A DNA stretch of 20,354 bases from PALSA-505 sp035308365 (GTDB taxonomy: Bacteria > Actinomycetota > Actinomycetes > Streptosporangiales > Streptosporangiaceae): assembly GCA_035308365.1 (NCBI GenBank), contig DATGGU010000073.1:1-20354 (forward strand), in the 5' to 3' direction. The notes below the pieces were generated by a model. It searched no databases. It saw only the letters and a program-made list of their open reading frames with translations, and was not told the DNA's origin. Position 1 is the first letter of the stretch. Each line of letters opens with the position of its first letter. Position numbers and translations under genes: made by a program. Of the stretch, positions 14,356 through 20,354 are shown in pieces.

Positions 14356-14937
14356 ATGCGTGGATGGAAGCTCGCGGCGGTGGCCGGCGGCGGCGCGGCG
14401 TCGGCCTACTGGCTGATCGTGTCCGGCGCCCTCACCCTGGACACCGGCATCGGCCGCAGCACCCGCCCGCTCGGCCCGATGACCGTGCACATCGCGGCCC
14501 CGCGCCAGGTGGTCTTCGACCTGGCCGCCGCGCCCTACCTTGGCCGCACGCCGCGGGCGATGGCGGCCAAGCTGGAGGTGCTGGAGCGGGGCAGCGACAT
14601 GGTGCTCGCCGCGCACCACACACCCGTATTCAAAAATTTGACGGCCACCACCGTCGAGACGGTCCGGTTCACCCCGCCGGAACGCATCGACTTCCGCCTG
14701 GTCCGCGGGCCGGTCCCGGCGGTGGCCGAGACGTTCGCGCTGGCCGACGAGCCGGACGGCACCCGGCTGACCTACACGGGGACGCTGGACACCGACTTCT
14801 GGGCGGCCGGGCGCTGGTGGGCCGGGCGGGTGGCCCGGCACTGGGAGGCCACGGTCACCGGATCGCTGCAGTCCATCAAGGCCGAGGCCGAACGCCGTCG
14901 CGCCGCACACTCCAGGCCAGCCCGCCAGCAGGCATGA
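14356..14937 (+). CDS. SRPBCC-family protein with N-terminal membrane segment
   Basis: 193 residues. Residues about 5-25 (KLAAVAGGGAASAYWLIVSGAL) form a signal-anchor helix. From about residue 41 the sequence follows the SRPBCC/START-like pattern (MTVHIAAPRQVVFDLAAAPYL at the start, later FTPPERIDFRLVRGPVPAVAETFALADEPDGTRLTYTG, then a long C-terminal helix with WWAGRVARHWEATVTGSLQSIKAEAERR). Such proteins hold a hydrophobic ligand in a deep pocket; the ligand here is unknown. The open frame extends upstream through the 37-bp repeats, but that part is repeat translation, so ATG 14356 is taken, with only a weak GGGG before it. The stop overlaps the radical SAM start (ATGA), tying the two together. 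Confidence 0.82.
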   Translation: MRGWKLAAVAGGGAASAYWLIVSGALTLDTGIGRSTRPLGPMTVHIAAPRQVVFDLAAAPYLGRTPRAMAAKLEVLERGSDMVLAAHHTPVFKNLTATTVETVRFTPPERIDFRLVRGPVPAVAETFALADEPDGTRLTYTGTLDTDFWAAGRWWAGRVARHWEATVTGSLQSIKAEAERRRAAHSRPARQQA

Positions 14938-16334
14938 CCGCGATACGACTGCCCCGCTGGGTGACGGCCCTCCGCCCGGCCGATCCGGGGTTCGCCGCCG
15001 CCATGGCCCGCCGCTGGGCCGAACTGCCCGAATCGGCCCGCACCCCCGGCCAGACCCTGGGCAGGCACGGGGTCGGCTGCGAGGGCACGCACGGGATCTT
15101 CCCGCGCTGCAACCTGGCCTGCACGCCCTGCTACCACTCCCGCGACGCCAACCAGATCCGGGTGGACGGCGCGCACACTCTCAGCGAACTGCAAGCACAG
15201 CTCACACTCCTGCGCGAGGTGCGTGGGCCGCGCGCGCACACCCAGCTCATCGGCGGCGAGGTGAGCCTGCTCGATCCGGACGACCATGCCCGCGCGCTGC
15301 AGGTCATGCGGGCGCACGGCCGGGAGCCGATGAGCTTCACCCACGGCGACTTCGGCTACGACTACCTGCGCCGCCTCGTCACGGGGCCGGACGGGCGCAG
15401 ACGGCTGCGCCGGGTGTCGTTCGGCGCGCACTTCGACATGTTCATGTTCGGCCGCACCGGCATACCGAGGCCACCCGGCGAGGCCTCGCTCAACCCCTAC
15501 CGAGCCAGGTTTGCCGGGATGTTCCGGCGGCTGCGCCGCGAGCACGGCGTGCGCTCGTTCCTGGCGCACAACATGACGGTCACCCCGGCCAACCTGAGCC
15601 AGGTCGCCGGGGTGGTCAGGGACTGCCGCGCCATGGGCTACGGCATGTTCTCCTTCCAGCCGGCCGCGTTCCTCGGCGACGAGCGCCGCTGGCACCAGCC
15701 TTACCGCGACATCACCGGTGACCAGGTCTGGGCCGAGATCGAGCGCGGCGCCGGCGCCAGGCTGGATTATCACGTCTTCGAGCACGGCGACGTGCGCTGC
15801 AACCGGGTCGCCTACGGCTTCTGGGCTGGCCCGCGCTGGTACCCGGTCCTCGACGGTGACGACCCGCGCGACCTGCGGGTCCGCGACGCCTTCTTCCGCT
15901 ACCTGGGCCCGGTCAGCTTCACCGGAACCCCGGCCGCCCTGCTGGCGCTGCGGCTGGCCACCGTGGCCGTCCGGCACCCGGTGACCGTGGCCATCGCGGC
16001 GGGCTGGGCCGTCAGGACCATACGCCGGGTCACGCCAAAGCGGCTGCTCACCAACCGGATACGCCCGGTCAGCTACGTGATGCACCAGTTCATGGACGCC
16101 GGCCAGGTAAGGCCCGCCTGGGAGCTGACCCAGCGCGGCCAGCTCAGCCACGACCCTGACATCCGTGGCGTCCAGGAGCGGCTGGCCGCCTGCCACTACG
16201 CGATGGCGCACCCGGAGAACGGCACCCTGGTCCCGGCCTGCGTCCAGCACGCCCTGCTCGATCCGCAGGAGAACCGCGAGCTGCGCAAACTGCTGCCGCT
16301 GGCCGAGGTCCGCCACACCGGCCGGGCGAGGTAG
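14934..16334 (+). CDS. radical SAM enzyme of unknown substrate
   Basis: 466 residues. The 4Fe-4S cluster motif C59-x3-C63-x2-C66 (FPRCNLACTPCYHS) is intact, followed by the SAM-binding GGE region at 108-110 (TQLIGGEVSL). The TIM-barrel core covers roughly residues 50-260. The C-terminal part (about 330-466) is unusual: a hydrophobic stretch at about 333-365, then a helical tail with C420 and C436. With C289 these might ligate an auxiliary cluster, but no standard SPASM spacing is visible. I do not recognise the subfamily. It overlaps the SRPBCC gene by 4 nt and is followed after 6 nt by a phosphatidyltransferase, so a lipid- or membrane-related modification is a reasonable guess, not more. 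Confidence 0.87.
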   Translation: MTAIRLPRWVTALRPADPGFAAAMARRWAELPESARTPGQTLGRHGVGCEGTHGIFPRCNLACTPCYHSRDANQIRVDGAHTLSELQAQLTLLREVRGPRAHTQLIGGEVSLLDPDDHARALQVMRAHGREPMSFTHGDFGYDYLRRLVTGPDGRRRLRRVSFGAHFDMFMFGRTGIPRPPGEASLNPYRARFAGMFRRLRREHGVRSFLAHNMTVTPANLSQVAGVVRDCRAMGYGMFSFQPAAFLGDERRWHQPYRDITGDQVWAEIERGAGARLDYHVFEHGDVRCNRVAYGFWAGPRWYPVLDGDDPRDLRVRDAFFRYLGPVSFTGTPAALLALRLATVAVRHPVTVAIAAGWAVRTIRRVTPKRLLTNRIRPVSYVMHQFMDAGQVRPAWELTQRGQLSHDPDIRGVQERLAACHYAMAHPENGTLVPACVQHALLDPQENRELRKLLPLAEVRHTGRAR

Positions 16335-16340
16335 GCGGAC

Positions 16341-17036
16341 ATGCTGGATGCGCGGATGCGCACACTGCTGCGCCCGGTCCTGGACGCGGCGGGCCGGCGC
16401 ATCGCCCGGGCTGGGATCCCGCCCGCCGCGCTGACCGCCACCGGCTGGGCCGCCGGGGCCGGGGCCTGCGTGGCCACGGCGCTGCGGGCCTGGCCGGCCG
16501 CGCTCGGCCTGTGGCTGGCCAACCGGCTGCTCGACGGGCTGGACGGCCCGGTCGCCCGGGCCGGGCGGCCCTCCGACGCGGGCGGGTTCGCGGACATCGT
16601 CGCGGACTTCAGCGTCTACGCCGGGATCATCCTCGGCCTGGCCATCGCCGTGCCAGGCGCGCGCCTGGCCTGCGTCGCGCTGTTGTGCTCCTACTACGTC
16701 TCGGGTACCGCGTTCCTGGCGCTGTCCTCGCTGGCCGAACGCCGCCGCCAGCAGCTCGGCGACGACCGCTCGCTGCGGTTCGTCGGCGGCCTGGCCGAGG
16801 GCACCGAGACGATCGTCGTGTATGTGCTGCTCCTGCTGCTGCCCAGCCAGGCGGTGATCATCGTCTGGGTGTTCACCGGCGCCGTCACGGTCACCGCCGT
16901 GCACCGCGTGGTCATCGGCCTCCGCCTGCTCGCCCAGCCCACGCCCGGAGCAGCGGGAACGACCGGAACAGCCGAAACGACCGGAACAGCCGGAACGCCC
17001 GGAACGACCGGAACAGCCGGAACGGTCGCCCGATGA
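16341..17036 (+). CDS. CDP-alcohol phosphatidyltransferase
   Basis: 231 residues, an integral membrane enzyme that would transfer a phosphatidyl group from a CDP-activated lipid to an alcohol. The family motif is present as D65xxD68G69xxA72R73, then G81xxxD85xxxD89 (LLDGLDGPVARAGRPSDAGGFADIVADF), with all four aspartates. The stretch between AR and G is 7 residues, one shorter than in classical PgsA-type enzymes. Several hydrophobic helices follow (about 92-125, 155-200). The C-terminus (about 206-231) is a Gly/Thr-rich repetitive tail encoded by 9-bp DNA repeats. GAGG lies upstream of the ATG, 6 nt after the radical SAM stop; its own stop overlaps the permease start (ATGA). The acceptor alcohol cannot be told from sequence. 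Confidence 0.88.
   Translation: MLDARMRTLLRPVLDAAGRRIARAGIPPAALTATGWAAGAGACVATALRAWPAALGLWLANRLLDGLDGPVARAGRPSDAGGFADIVADFSVYAGIILGLAIAVPGARLACVALLCSYYVSGTAFLALSSLAERRRQQLGDDRSLRFVGGLAEGTETIVVYVLLLLLPSQAVIIVWVFTGAVTVTAVHRVVIGLRLLAQPTPGAAGTTGTAETTGTAGTPGTTGTAGTVAR
16956..17027 (+). repeat. 8 x 9-bp tandem repeat at the 3' end of the phosphatidyltransferase gene
   Basis: Eight units of the type GGAACGACC / GGAACAGCC (72 bp, in frame). They encode a GTT/GTA/GTP/ETT tripeptide tail and stop shortly before the permease start at 17033. Likely slippage-prone and variable in length between strains. Confidence 0.85.
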
Positions 17037-18529
17037 CCGCACCCCCGTCCGGCAAGGACACCCTCGCCCAACGCGTCGACCAGGCCCTTGCCACCGGCAC
17101 CAGACCACGCCTGCGGCGCGGCTGCCTGCGTTTCGCCCGCACGGTCGCACTGCCGGTCGGGATCCAGGGACCCACCGCCGGAGTCATCATCGGCCCGGCC
17201 ATCATCGCCGGCATCGTCGGCGAGCCGGGCGCGCTGGCCCAGGTCCTGGCGCTGGTCGCGATGGGCTTCGTGGCCTACGCGTTCATCCGGTTCAGCCGGG
17301 CGTTCAACACCTCCGGGTCGGTGTACGCGTTCAACGCCGCCGCGCTCGGCCCTGGGTACGGGTTCGTCTCTGCCTGGCTGCTGCTGCTCGTCTACATCTC
17401 GTTCGCGGCCGGTGTGTACGCCTCCACCGCGGACATCGCCCAGACGCTGCTGGCCTCGATGGGTGTGCATGCCGGCTGGCTGATCCTCGCGCTGGCCGGC
17501 GCGGCGGCGGCGCTGCTGCTCGGCTACCTGTCCATCGGCCTGAGTTCGCTGGTGATCCTGGTCTGCGAGGGCCTGGCGATCGCCCTGATCTGCGCGGTCG
17601 CCGTGGCCGTCCTAATGAAAGGCGGCTACCACCACCACGGGCTCAGCGCGGCGCCCTTCACCCCGGCCGGAGTCCGCCCCGGCCTGCTCACGCTGGGCGT
17701 CGTCGCAGTGTTCGGCCAGTTCTCCGGGTTCGAGGGCGCGGCGACGCTGGGCGAGGAAGCCAGGCACAGCACCCGGACCGTCCCGGCGGCCATCGGCTGG
17801 TCCCTGGCCACCTCCGCGGCGGTCTACATCTTCTTCACCTGGATCGTCTACGCCGCGTTCCCCAGCGCGGCCGCCGTCGCCGCCAACCCGGCGCCGCTGG
17901 TCTCCGTGGCCGGCCAGTACCTGGGCTCCGGGGTCGCCAAGGCGGTCAACGCGGCCGGCCTGGTCAGTGCGTTCGGCGCCCAGCTCGCCTGCCTGAACGC
18001 CGCCTCCCGGCTGCTGTTCGCCGTCGGCCGCGAGGCTGCCGCCGGACCCATCACCAGGGTTTCCCGCCGCCACGGCTCGCCGTCCGGCGCCCTGGCCGTG
18101 ACCGGCGCGGTCAGCGTCGCCGCCCTTCTGGCCACCGGCTTCGAGCCCACCGCAACCCGGGCCGCGACGCTGATCATCCAGTACGGCGCGTACCTGATCC
18201 TTGGCGCCTACCTGATGACCGTGCTGGCCGCGCTCGCCTGGGCCTGGCGCACCGGCCGCGGCCCCGGCCCGCTGGCCGCCCTCGCCACCGGGGCCGCCGT
18301 CCTCGGCGTGGTCATCTACCACACGTTCGCGCCGCTGCCGTCCGGCGTGTTCGGCTGGATCGCGCTCGGTGCCGCGGTCAGTGTGCTGCTCGGCGCCACC
18401 CTGCTGCTCACCCCCGCCCTGCTCGCCAGGCTGCGCCGCTCTCCACTGCTGGCCGCCGCGAACGCGCCGGGTGCCGCCACGGCGGACCGTGGCGGCACCA
18501 CCGGAGACTTATTCAAGCCTCCTCAGTGA
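17033..18529 (+). CDS. APC-superfamily amino acid/polyamine-type permease
   Basis: 498 residues with about 12 hydrophobic helices. It opens with a cytoplasmic N-terminus (MTAPPSGKDTLAQRV), followed by the APC-typical first helices (GIQGPTAGVIIGPAIIAGIVGEPG) and the consensus-like block FSRAFNTSGSVYAFNAAALGPGYGFVSAW. Later FGQFSGFEGAATLGEEARHSTRTVPAAI resembles the helix 6-7 region with its conserved (F/Y)E..A.LGEE signature. This indicates a proton-coupled amino acid or amine transporter. The start overlaps the phosphatidyltransferase stop (ATGA); the frame is open upstream, but only as a shadow. It is the last gene of the four-gene operon and may import a substrate for it. Its stop overlaps the end of the convergent lectin gene by 7 bp. 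Confidence 0.88.
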   Translation: MTAPPSGKDTLAQRVDQALATGTRPRLRRGCLRFARTVALPVGIQGPTAGVIIGPAIIAGIVGEPGALAQVLALVAMGFVAYAFIRFSRAFNTSGSVYAFNAAALGPGYGFVSAWLLLLVYISFAAGVYASTADIAQTLLASMGVHAGWLILALAGAAAALLLGYLSIGLSSLVILVCEGLAIALICAVAVAVLMKGGYHHHGLSAAPFTPAGVRPGLLTLGVVAVFGQFSGFEGAATLGEEARHSTRTVPAAIGWSLATSAAVYIFFTWIVYAAFPSAAAVAANPAPLVSVAGQYLGSGVAKAVNAAGLVSAFGAQLACLNAASRLLFAVGREAAAGPITRVSRRHGSPSGALAVTGAVSVAALLATGFEPTATRAATLIIQYGAYLILGAYLMTVLAALAWAWRTGRGPGPLAALATGAAVLGVVIYHTFAPLPSGVFGWIALGAAVSVLLGATLLLTPALLARLRRSPLLAAANAPGAATADRGGTTGDLFKPPQ

Positions 18530-19728
18530 CAGCAGGTGTTGGACGCCCACAGCGGGTTGTCCGTGGGGGTGTAGACGACGAGGTTGCCGTCGTCCTGCAT
18601 CACCAGGAACGCGCCCGCATGTCCCCAGGTGCCGCTGTTCCACACGGCACCGCCGCTGCTGTTGTAGACGACGAAGTTCCCGTCGCCCTGCATGATCGCG
18701 TCCGCGCTGCCGCGGCCGACCGTGTTGGAGGCCCACAGCGGGGTGGAACCCTCGTAGAGCACCAGGTTGCCGTCGCCCTGCAGGATCAGGTGGAACCGGC
18801 CGTCCACCGAGTACAGGCTCTGGTTGACCAGCAGCTCATTGCCGGCCGTCATGAAGCCGTTGCTGGTCATCGTGCAGCCGTAGACGTTGCTCCACAGCGG
18901 CTGGACGGCGAAGGAGCCGCCACCGGTGCTGATGTTGGCCAGGTTGGTCCAGGCGCACTTGTCACCGATCTCGTTGCCGCCGGAGTCATACCAGGCGTTG
19001 AGCAGCGGGTCGGTGATGGCCTCGGCCAGCTCGTGCCCTTCGACGATGCTGACCCCGTCCAGCCTTCCATTGGCCCCGTTGACCGAGTCCTCGCCGCAGC
19101 TTCCGCCGGCGTCGGTCATGTAGGGCAGATCGGTGTAGGTGACGCTCGGATCGGCCGCGACCGCGCCGTGGTAGGCACAGAACGAGGTGCCGAAGCCCGG
19201 CGTGGAATGCCCGGTGGGGGTGGCCACCACGATCTGCACATTCACCGAGTTGCCGGCGCCGAAGTGGCTGGCCGCGCGGGCGGCCTCGGCCTGGATCTGC
19301 GCGTCGCTCGGGCTGGCCGGGACGGGGTTGGTGTCTGACCAGGTCCCGGCCAGCAGGTTCGCCTGCGCGCCGGCGCCGTACTGCTTGACCGTGCCCAGCC
19401 AGGAGGTCCCGCCGATGTTCGACAGGAACCGGGTCAGGTAGGCCTGCTCACCGCTGGGGTCGGAGACCCAGTCCCAGAAGACCACGTAGACGCGGGGAGC
19501 GGTCTGCACCGGCCCGCCGTGGTTGGTCATGGTCCCGGTGATGATCCGCGGCTTGATGCCATGCGGGCGGGGCACGATCCGGTGTACCGGGGTGAGCCTG
19601 GTCCCGGCACGCCCGGTAGCAGCCGCCGCGGGCACGGTGCTGGCGAACGCCGCCCCGAGGGCCAGGACGGAACAGCCGGCCAGAACCCTGTGTCTGGCCC
19701 GGCACGCTCCGGCTAATCCGAACGACAT
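18523..19728 (-). CDS. secreted Phi_1/EXORDIUM-like protein with B-lectin domain
   Basis: 401 residues. Residues 1-37 are a signal peptide (basic start, VLAGCSVLALGAAFASTVPAAAA, cleavage probably near AAA-TG). Residues about 60-290 resemble the phosphate-induced protein 1 (Phi_1/EXORDIUM) family. They begin GTMTNHGGPVQTAPRVYVVFWDW and contain VEGHELAEAITDPLLNAWYDSGGNEIGDKCAW, with H232-E-L-A-E236 and paired cysteines; a metallopeptidase-like role is possible but unproven. Residues about 297-400 form a bulb-type (mannose-binding) lectin domain with three QxDxNxVxY sites (317-325, 347-355, 378-386) and WASNT/WNSGT repeats. It probably acts outside the cell on glycans or polysaccharide. ATG 19728 has AGGAGT 7 nt upstream, which rules out the longer open frame to 19851. 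Confidence 0.88.
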   Translation of the reverse strand: MSFGLAGACRARHRVLAGCSVLALGAAFASTVPAAAATGRAGTRLTPVHRIVPRPHGIKPRIITGTMTNHGGPVQTAPRVYVVFWDWVSDPSGEQAYLTRFLSNIGGTSWLGTVKQYGAGAQANLLAGTWSDTNPVPASPSDAQIQAEAARAASHFGAGNSVNVQIVVATPTGHSTPGFGTSFCAYHGAVAADPSVTYTDLPYMTDAGGSCGEDSVNGANGRLDGVSIVEGHELAEAITDPLLNAWYDSGGNEIGDKCAWTNLANISTGGGSFAVQPLWSNVYGCTMTSNGFMTAGNELLVNQSLYSVDGRFHLILQGDGNLVLYEGSTPLWASNTVGRGSADAIMQGDGNFVVYNSSGGAVWNSGTWGHAGAFLVMQDDGNLVVYTPTDNPLWASNTCCH

Positions 19729-19734
19729 AGATGG

Positions 19735-19740
19735 ACTCCT
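19735..19740 (-). promoter_or_regulatory. ribosome binding site of the lectin gene
   Basis: AGGAGT on the minus strand with a 6-nt gap (7 nt from AGGAG) to the ATG at 19728. It is the best Shine-Dalgarno in this area and fixes the start of the secreted protein. Confidence 0.85.
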
Positions 19741-19750
19741 TCGGTCGCCG

Positions 19751-19773
19751 TGCCCGGGCTGTTTGCCCGGGCA
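19751..19773 (-). promoter_or_regulatory. strong hairpin in the leader of the lectin gene
   Basis: A perfect 9-bp, GC-rich inverted repeat TGCCCGGGC / GCCCGGGCA with a 5-nt loop, located 10 nt upstream of the ribosome binding site. If the predicted promoter further upstream is used, this hairpin lies in the 5' UTR. It could protect the mRNA or act as an attenuator or protein-binding site. Confidence 0.6.
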
Positions 19774-19822
19774 AGAATGGACGCCCAGGACGCAGGTAAG
19801 GCAGTTCATGGGCGCCGCACAG

Positions 19823-19851
19823 ATCGTCTCCGGCGGTTCGCATTCCGTCAA
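19823..19851 (-). promoter_or_regulatory. candidate promoter of the lectin gene
   Basis: On the minus strand TTGACG (19851-19846) is followed by a 17-bp spacer and GACGAT (19828-19823), a fair housekeeping-type -35/-10 pair. Transcription would start near 19815, giving a leader of about 87 nt that includes the hairpin 19751-19773. The -35 lies in copy 1 of the 109-bp duplication. Copy 2 carries the same TTGACG but no matching -10. Confidence 0.4.
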
Positions 19852-20056
19852 TATCCCGATTACGGATGATCACTGCCGTTCTGGTACAGGAGCGTCTCTT
19901 GGTGTCAGGGTGACTATTGTGAGTACTGAGCGCGCTGAAGGCCGAATCGCATTCCGTCAATATCCCGATTACGGATGATCACTGCCGCTCTGGTACAGGA
20001 GCATCTCTTGGTGCCAGAGTAACTATTGTGACTACTGAGCACGCTGAAGGCCGAAT
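19838..20056. repeat. 109-bp tandem duplication upstream of the lectin gene
   Basis: 19838-19946 and 19947-20055 (plus 1 shared base) are tandem copies at an offset of 109 bp with only a few substitutions. Each copy contains TCCGT-N13-ACGGA (19844-19866 and 19953-19975) and, on the minus strand, TTGACG. The duplication doubles a possible operator in the promoter region of the secreted protein. Confidence 0.85.
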
Positions 20057-20354
20057 AAACAGTGCTCGGATAATGAATTCAGGGCCCCCACCGTGCATTG
20101 GCTGACCGGTCGGGATATGGCCGGCCCGTATCGTAGGGAAGTTTTAAGACCAAAATTATCCTAAACGGTTCACGCGGGACAAAGAGGCCACTATCACCTA
20201 GCCGGACCGCAACCAGCGGGGTGACCCCGCCCAAGCGGGCCCCATCGTGCCCGCTACCGGGCGGCGGATCCGGTCGGTGGCTGTCGTGCTAGCCGCCGGG
20301 CGGCGGATCCCGGCCAGTGGCTGTCCTGCCCGCTACCGGGCGGCGGATCCGGTC
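20057..20354. other. gene-free right end with hairpins
   Basis: No gene is seen. An AT-richer patch lies at about 20139-20172, unusual for this genome and possibly a promoter or binding region. It is followed by GC-rich hairpins: a 6-bp stem GCGGGG / CCCCGC with a TGA loop at 20216-20230, then the repeat 20247-20354. Confidence 0.5.
20247..20354. repeat. 39/40-bp GC-rich hairpin repeats running off the window
   Basis: Two and a half copies share the core CCGGGCGGCGGATCC (20257, 20296 and 20336, so periods of 39 and 40 bp) and GTGGCTGTC between cores. The first and third copies hold the hairpin GCCCG-CTAC-CGGGC; the second holds GCCGC-CGG-GCGGC instead, so the base changes preserve a stem. 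The array continues beyond the window. Confidence 0.7.

Noticed and set aside
14772..17150. Minus-strand frame of 792 codons opposite the radical SAM operon
   Set aside because: Antisense shadow in GC-rich DNA, no family features, opposite three clearly coding genes.
17033..18529. Permease as the missing inositol transporter
   Set aside because: The sequence is of the APC amino acid/amine type, whereas inositol carriers are usually MFS, SSS or ABC systems, and it belongs to the divergent operon.
20247..20354. 40-bp repeats as a CRISPR array
   Set aside because: The repeats are imperfect and contiguous with hairpin variation between copies; no spacers are visible.
1..20354. tRNA, rRNA, complete insertion sequence or phage genes
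   Set aside because: No cloverleaf-like sequence, rRNA-like block, transposase, integrase or structural phage gene was recognised on either strand.

Overview
The window is chromosomal DNA of a high-GC filamentous-type actinomycete. Evidence for this is strongly GC-ending codons, GTG/TTG starts, many 4-nt stop/start overlaps, an XRE regulator with a DUF5753 sensor domain next to DUF397 proteins (the WhiJ/AbaA-like arrangement of mycelial actinomycetes), and an actinobacterial-type inositol operon. I cannot name a genus from sequence alone.

Layout. (1) 1-657 is mostly non-coding, with a possible gene tail at the extreme left and a short imperfect repeat. (2) 658-2654 (+) is a regulatory island: one XRE/DUF5753 regulator and two DUF397 proteins that arose by tandem duplication of promoter plus gene. 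The first DUF397 copy carries a C-terminal membrane segment; the second does not. Each copy is followed by a hairpin. (3) 2834-2906 is a nested inverted-repeat structure directly in front of a membrane-anchored two-propeller protein (2909-5200, +). A short orphan coding-like fragment follows it. (4) 14176 down to 5491 (-) is a tightly packed eight-gene operon for myo-inositol catabolism: LytTR response regulator, iolC, a Cgl0158-type aldolase-like protein, iolB, iolD, iolE, iolG and a second Gfo/Idh/MocA dehydrogenase. Together these cover inositol oxidation (IolG), dehydration (IolE), ring opening (IolD), isomerisation (IolB), phosphorylation (IolC) and probably aldol cleavage (the Cgl0158-like protein, in place of IolJ). 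No iolA/mmsA, GntR-type iolR or obvious inositol transporter is present in the window.

(5) 14177-14355 is a divergent intergenic region with three head-to-tail copies of a 37-bp repeat just upstream of a possible leaderless promoter for the iol operon. (6) 14356-18529 (+) is a second compact operon: membrane-tethered SRPBCC protein, radical SAM enzyme, CDP-alcohol phosphatidyltransferase and APC-type permease. Its product is unknown to me, and it is the best candidate for an undescribed small pathway. (7) 18523-19728 (-) is a secreted protein joining a Phi_1/EXORDIUM-like region (HELAE motif) to a B-lectin (bulb-type) domain. It converges on the permease gene with a 7-bp stop overlap. Its upstream region holds a strong leader hairpin, a 109-bp tandem duplication and, at the right end, about 40-bp GC-rich hairpin repeats running off the window.

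The most interesting points are the coupling of a LytTR response regulator, with no visible kinase, to inositol catabolism together with the 37-bp repeat array at its promoter; the SRPBCC/radical SAM/CDP-alcohol transferase/permease operon; and the duplicated DUF397 genes with conserved palindromic upstream elements.
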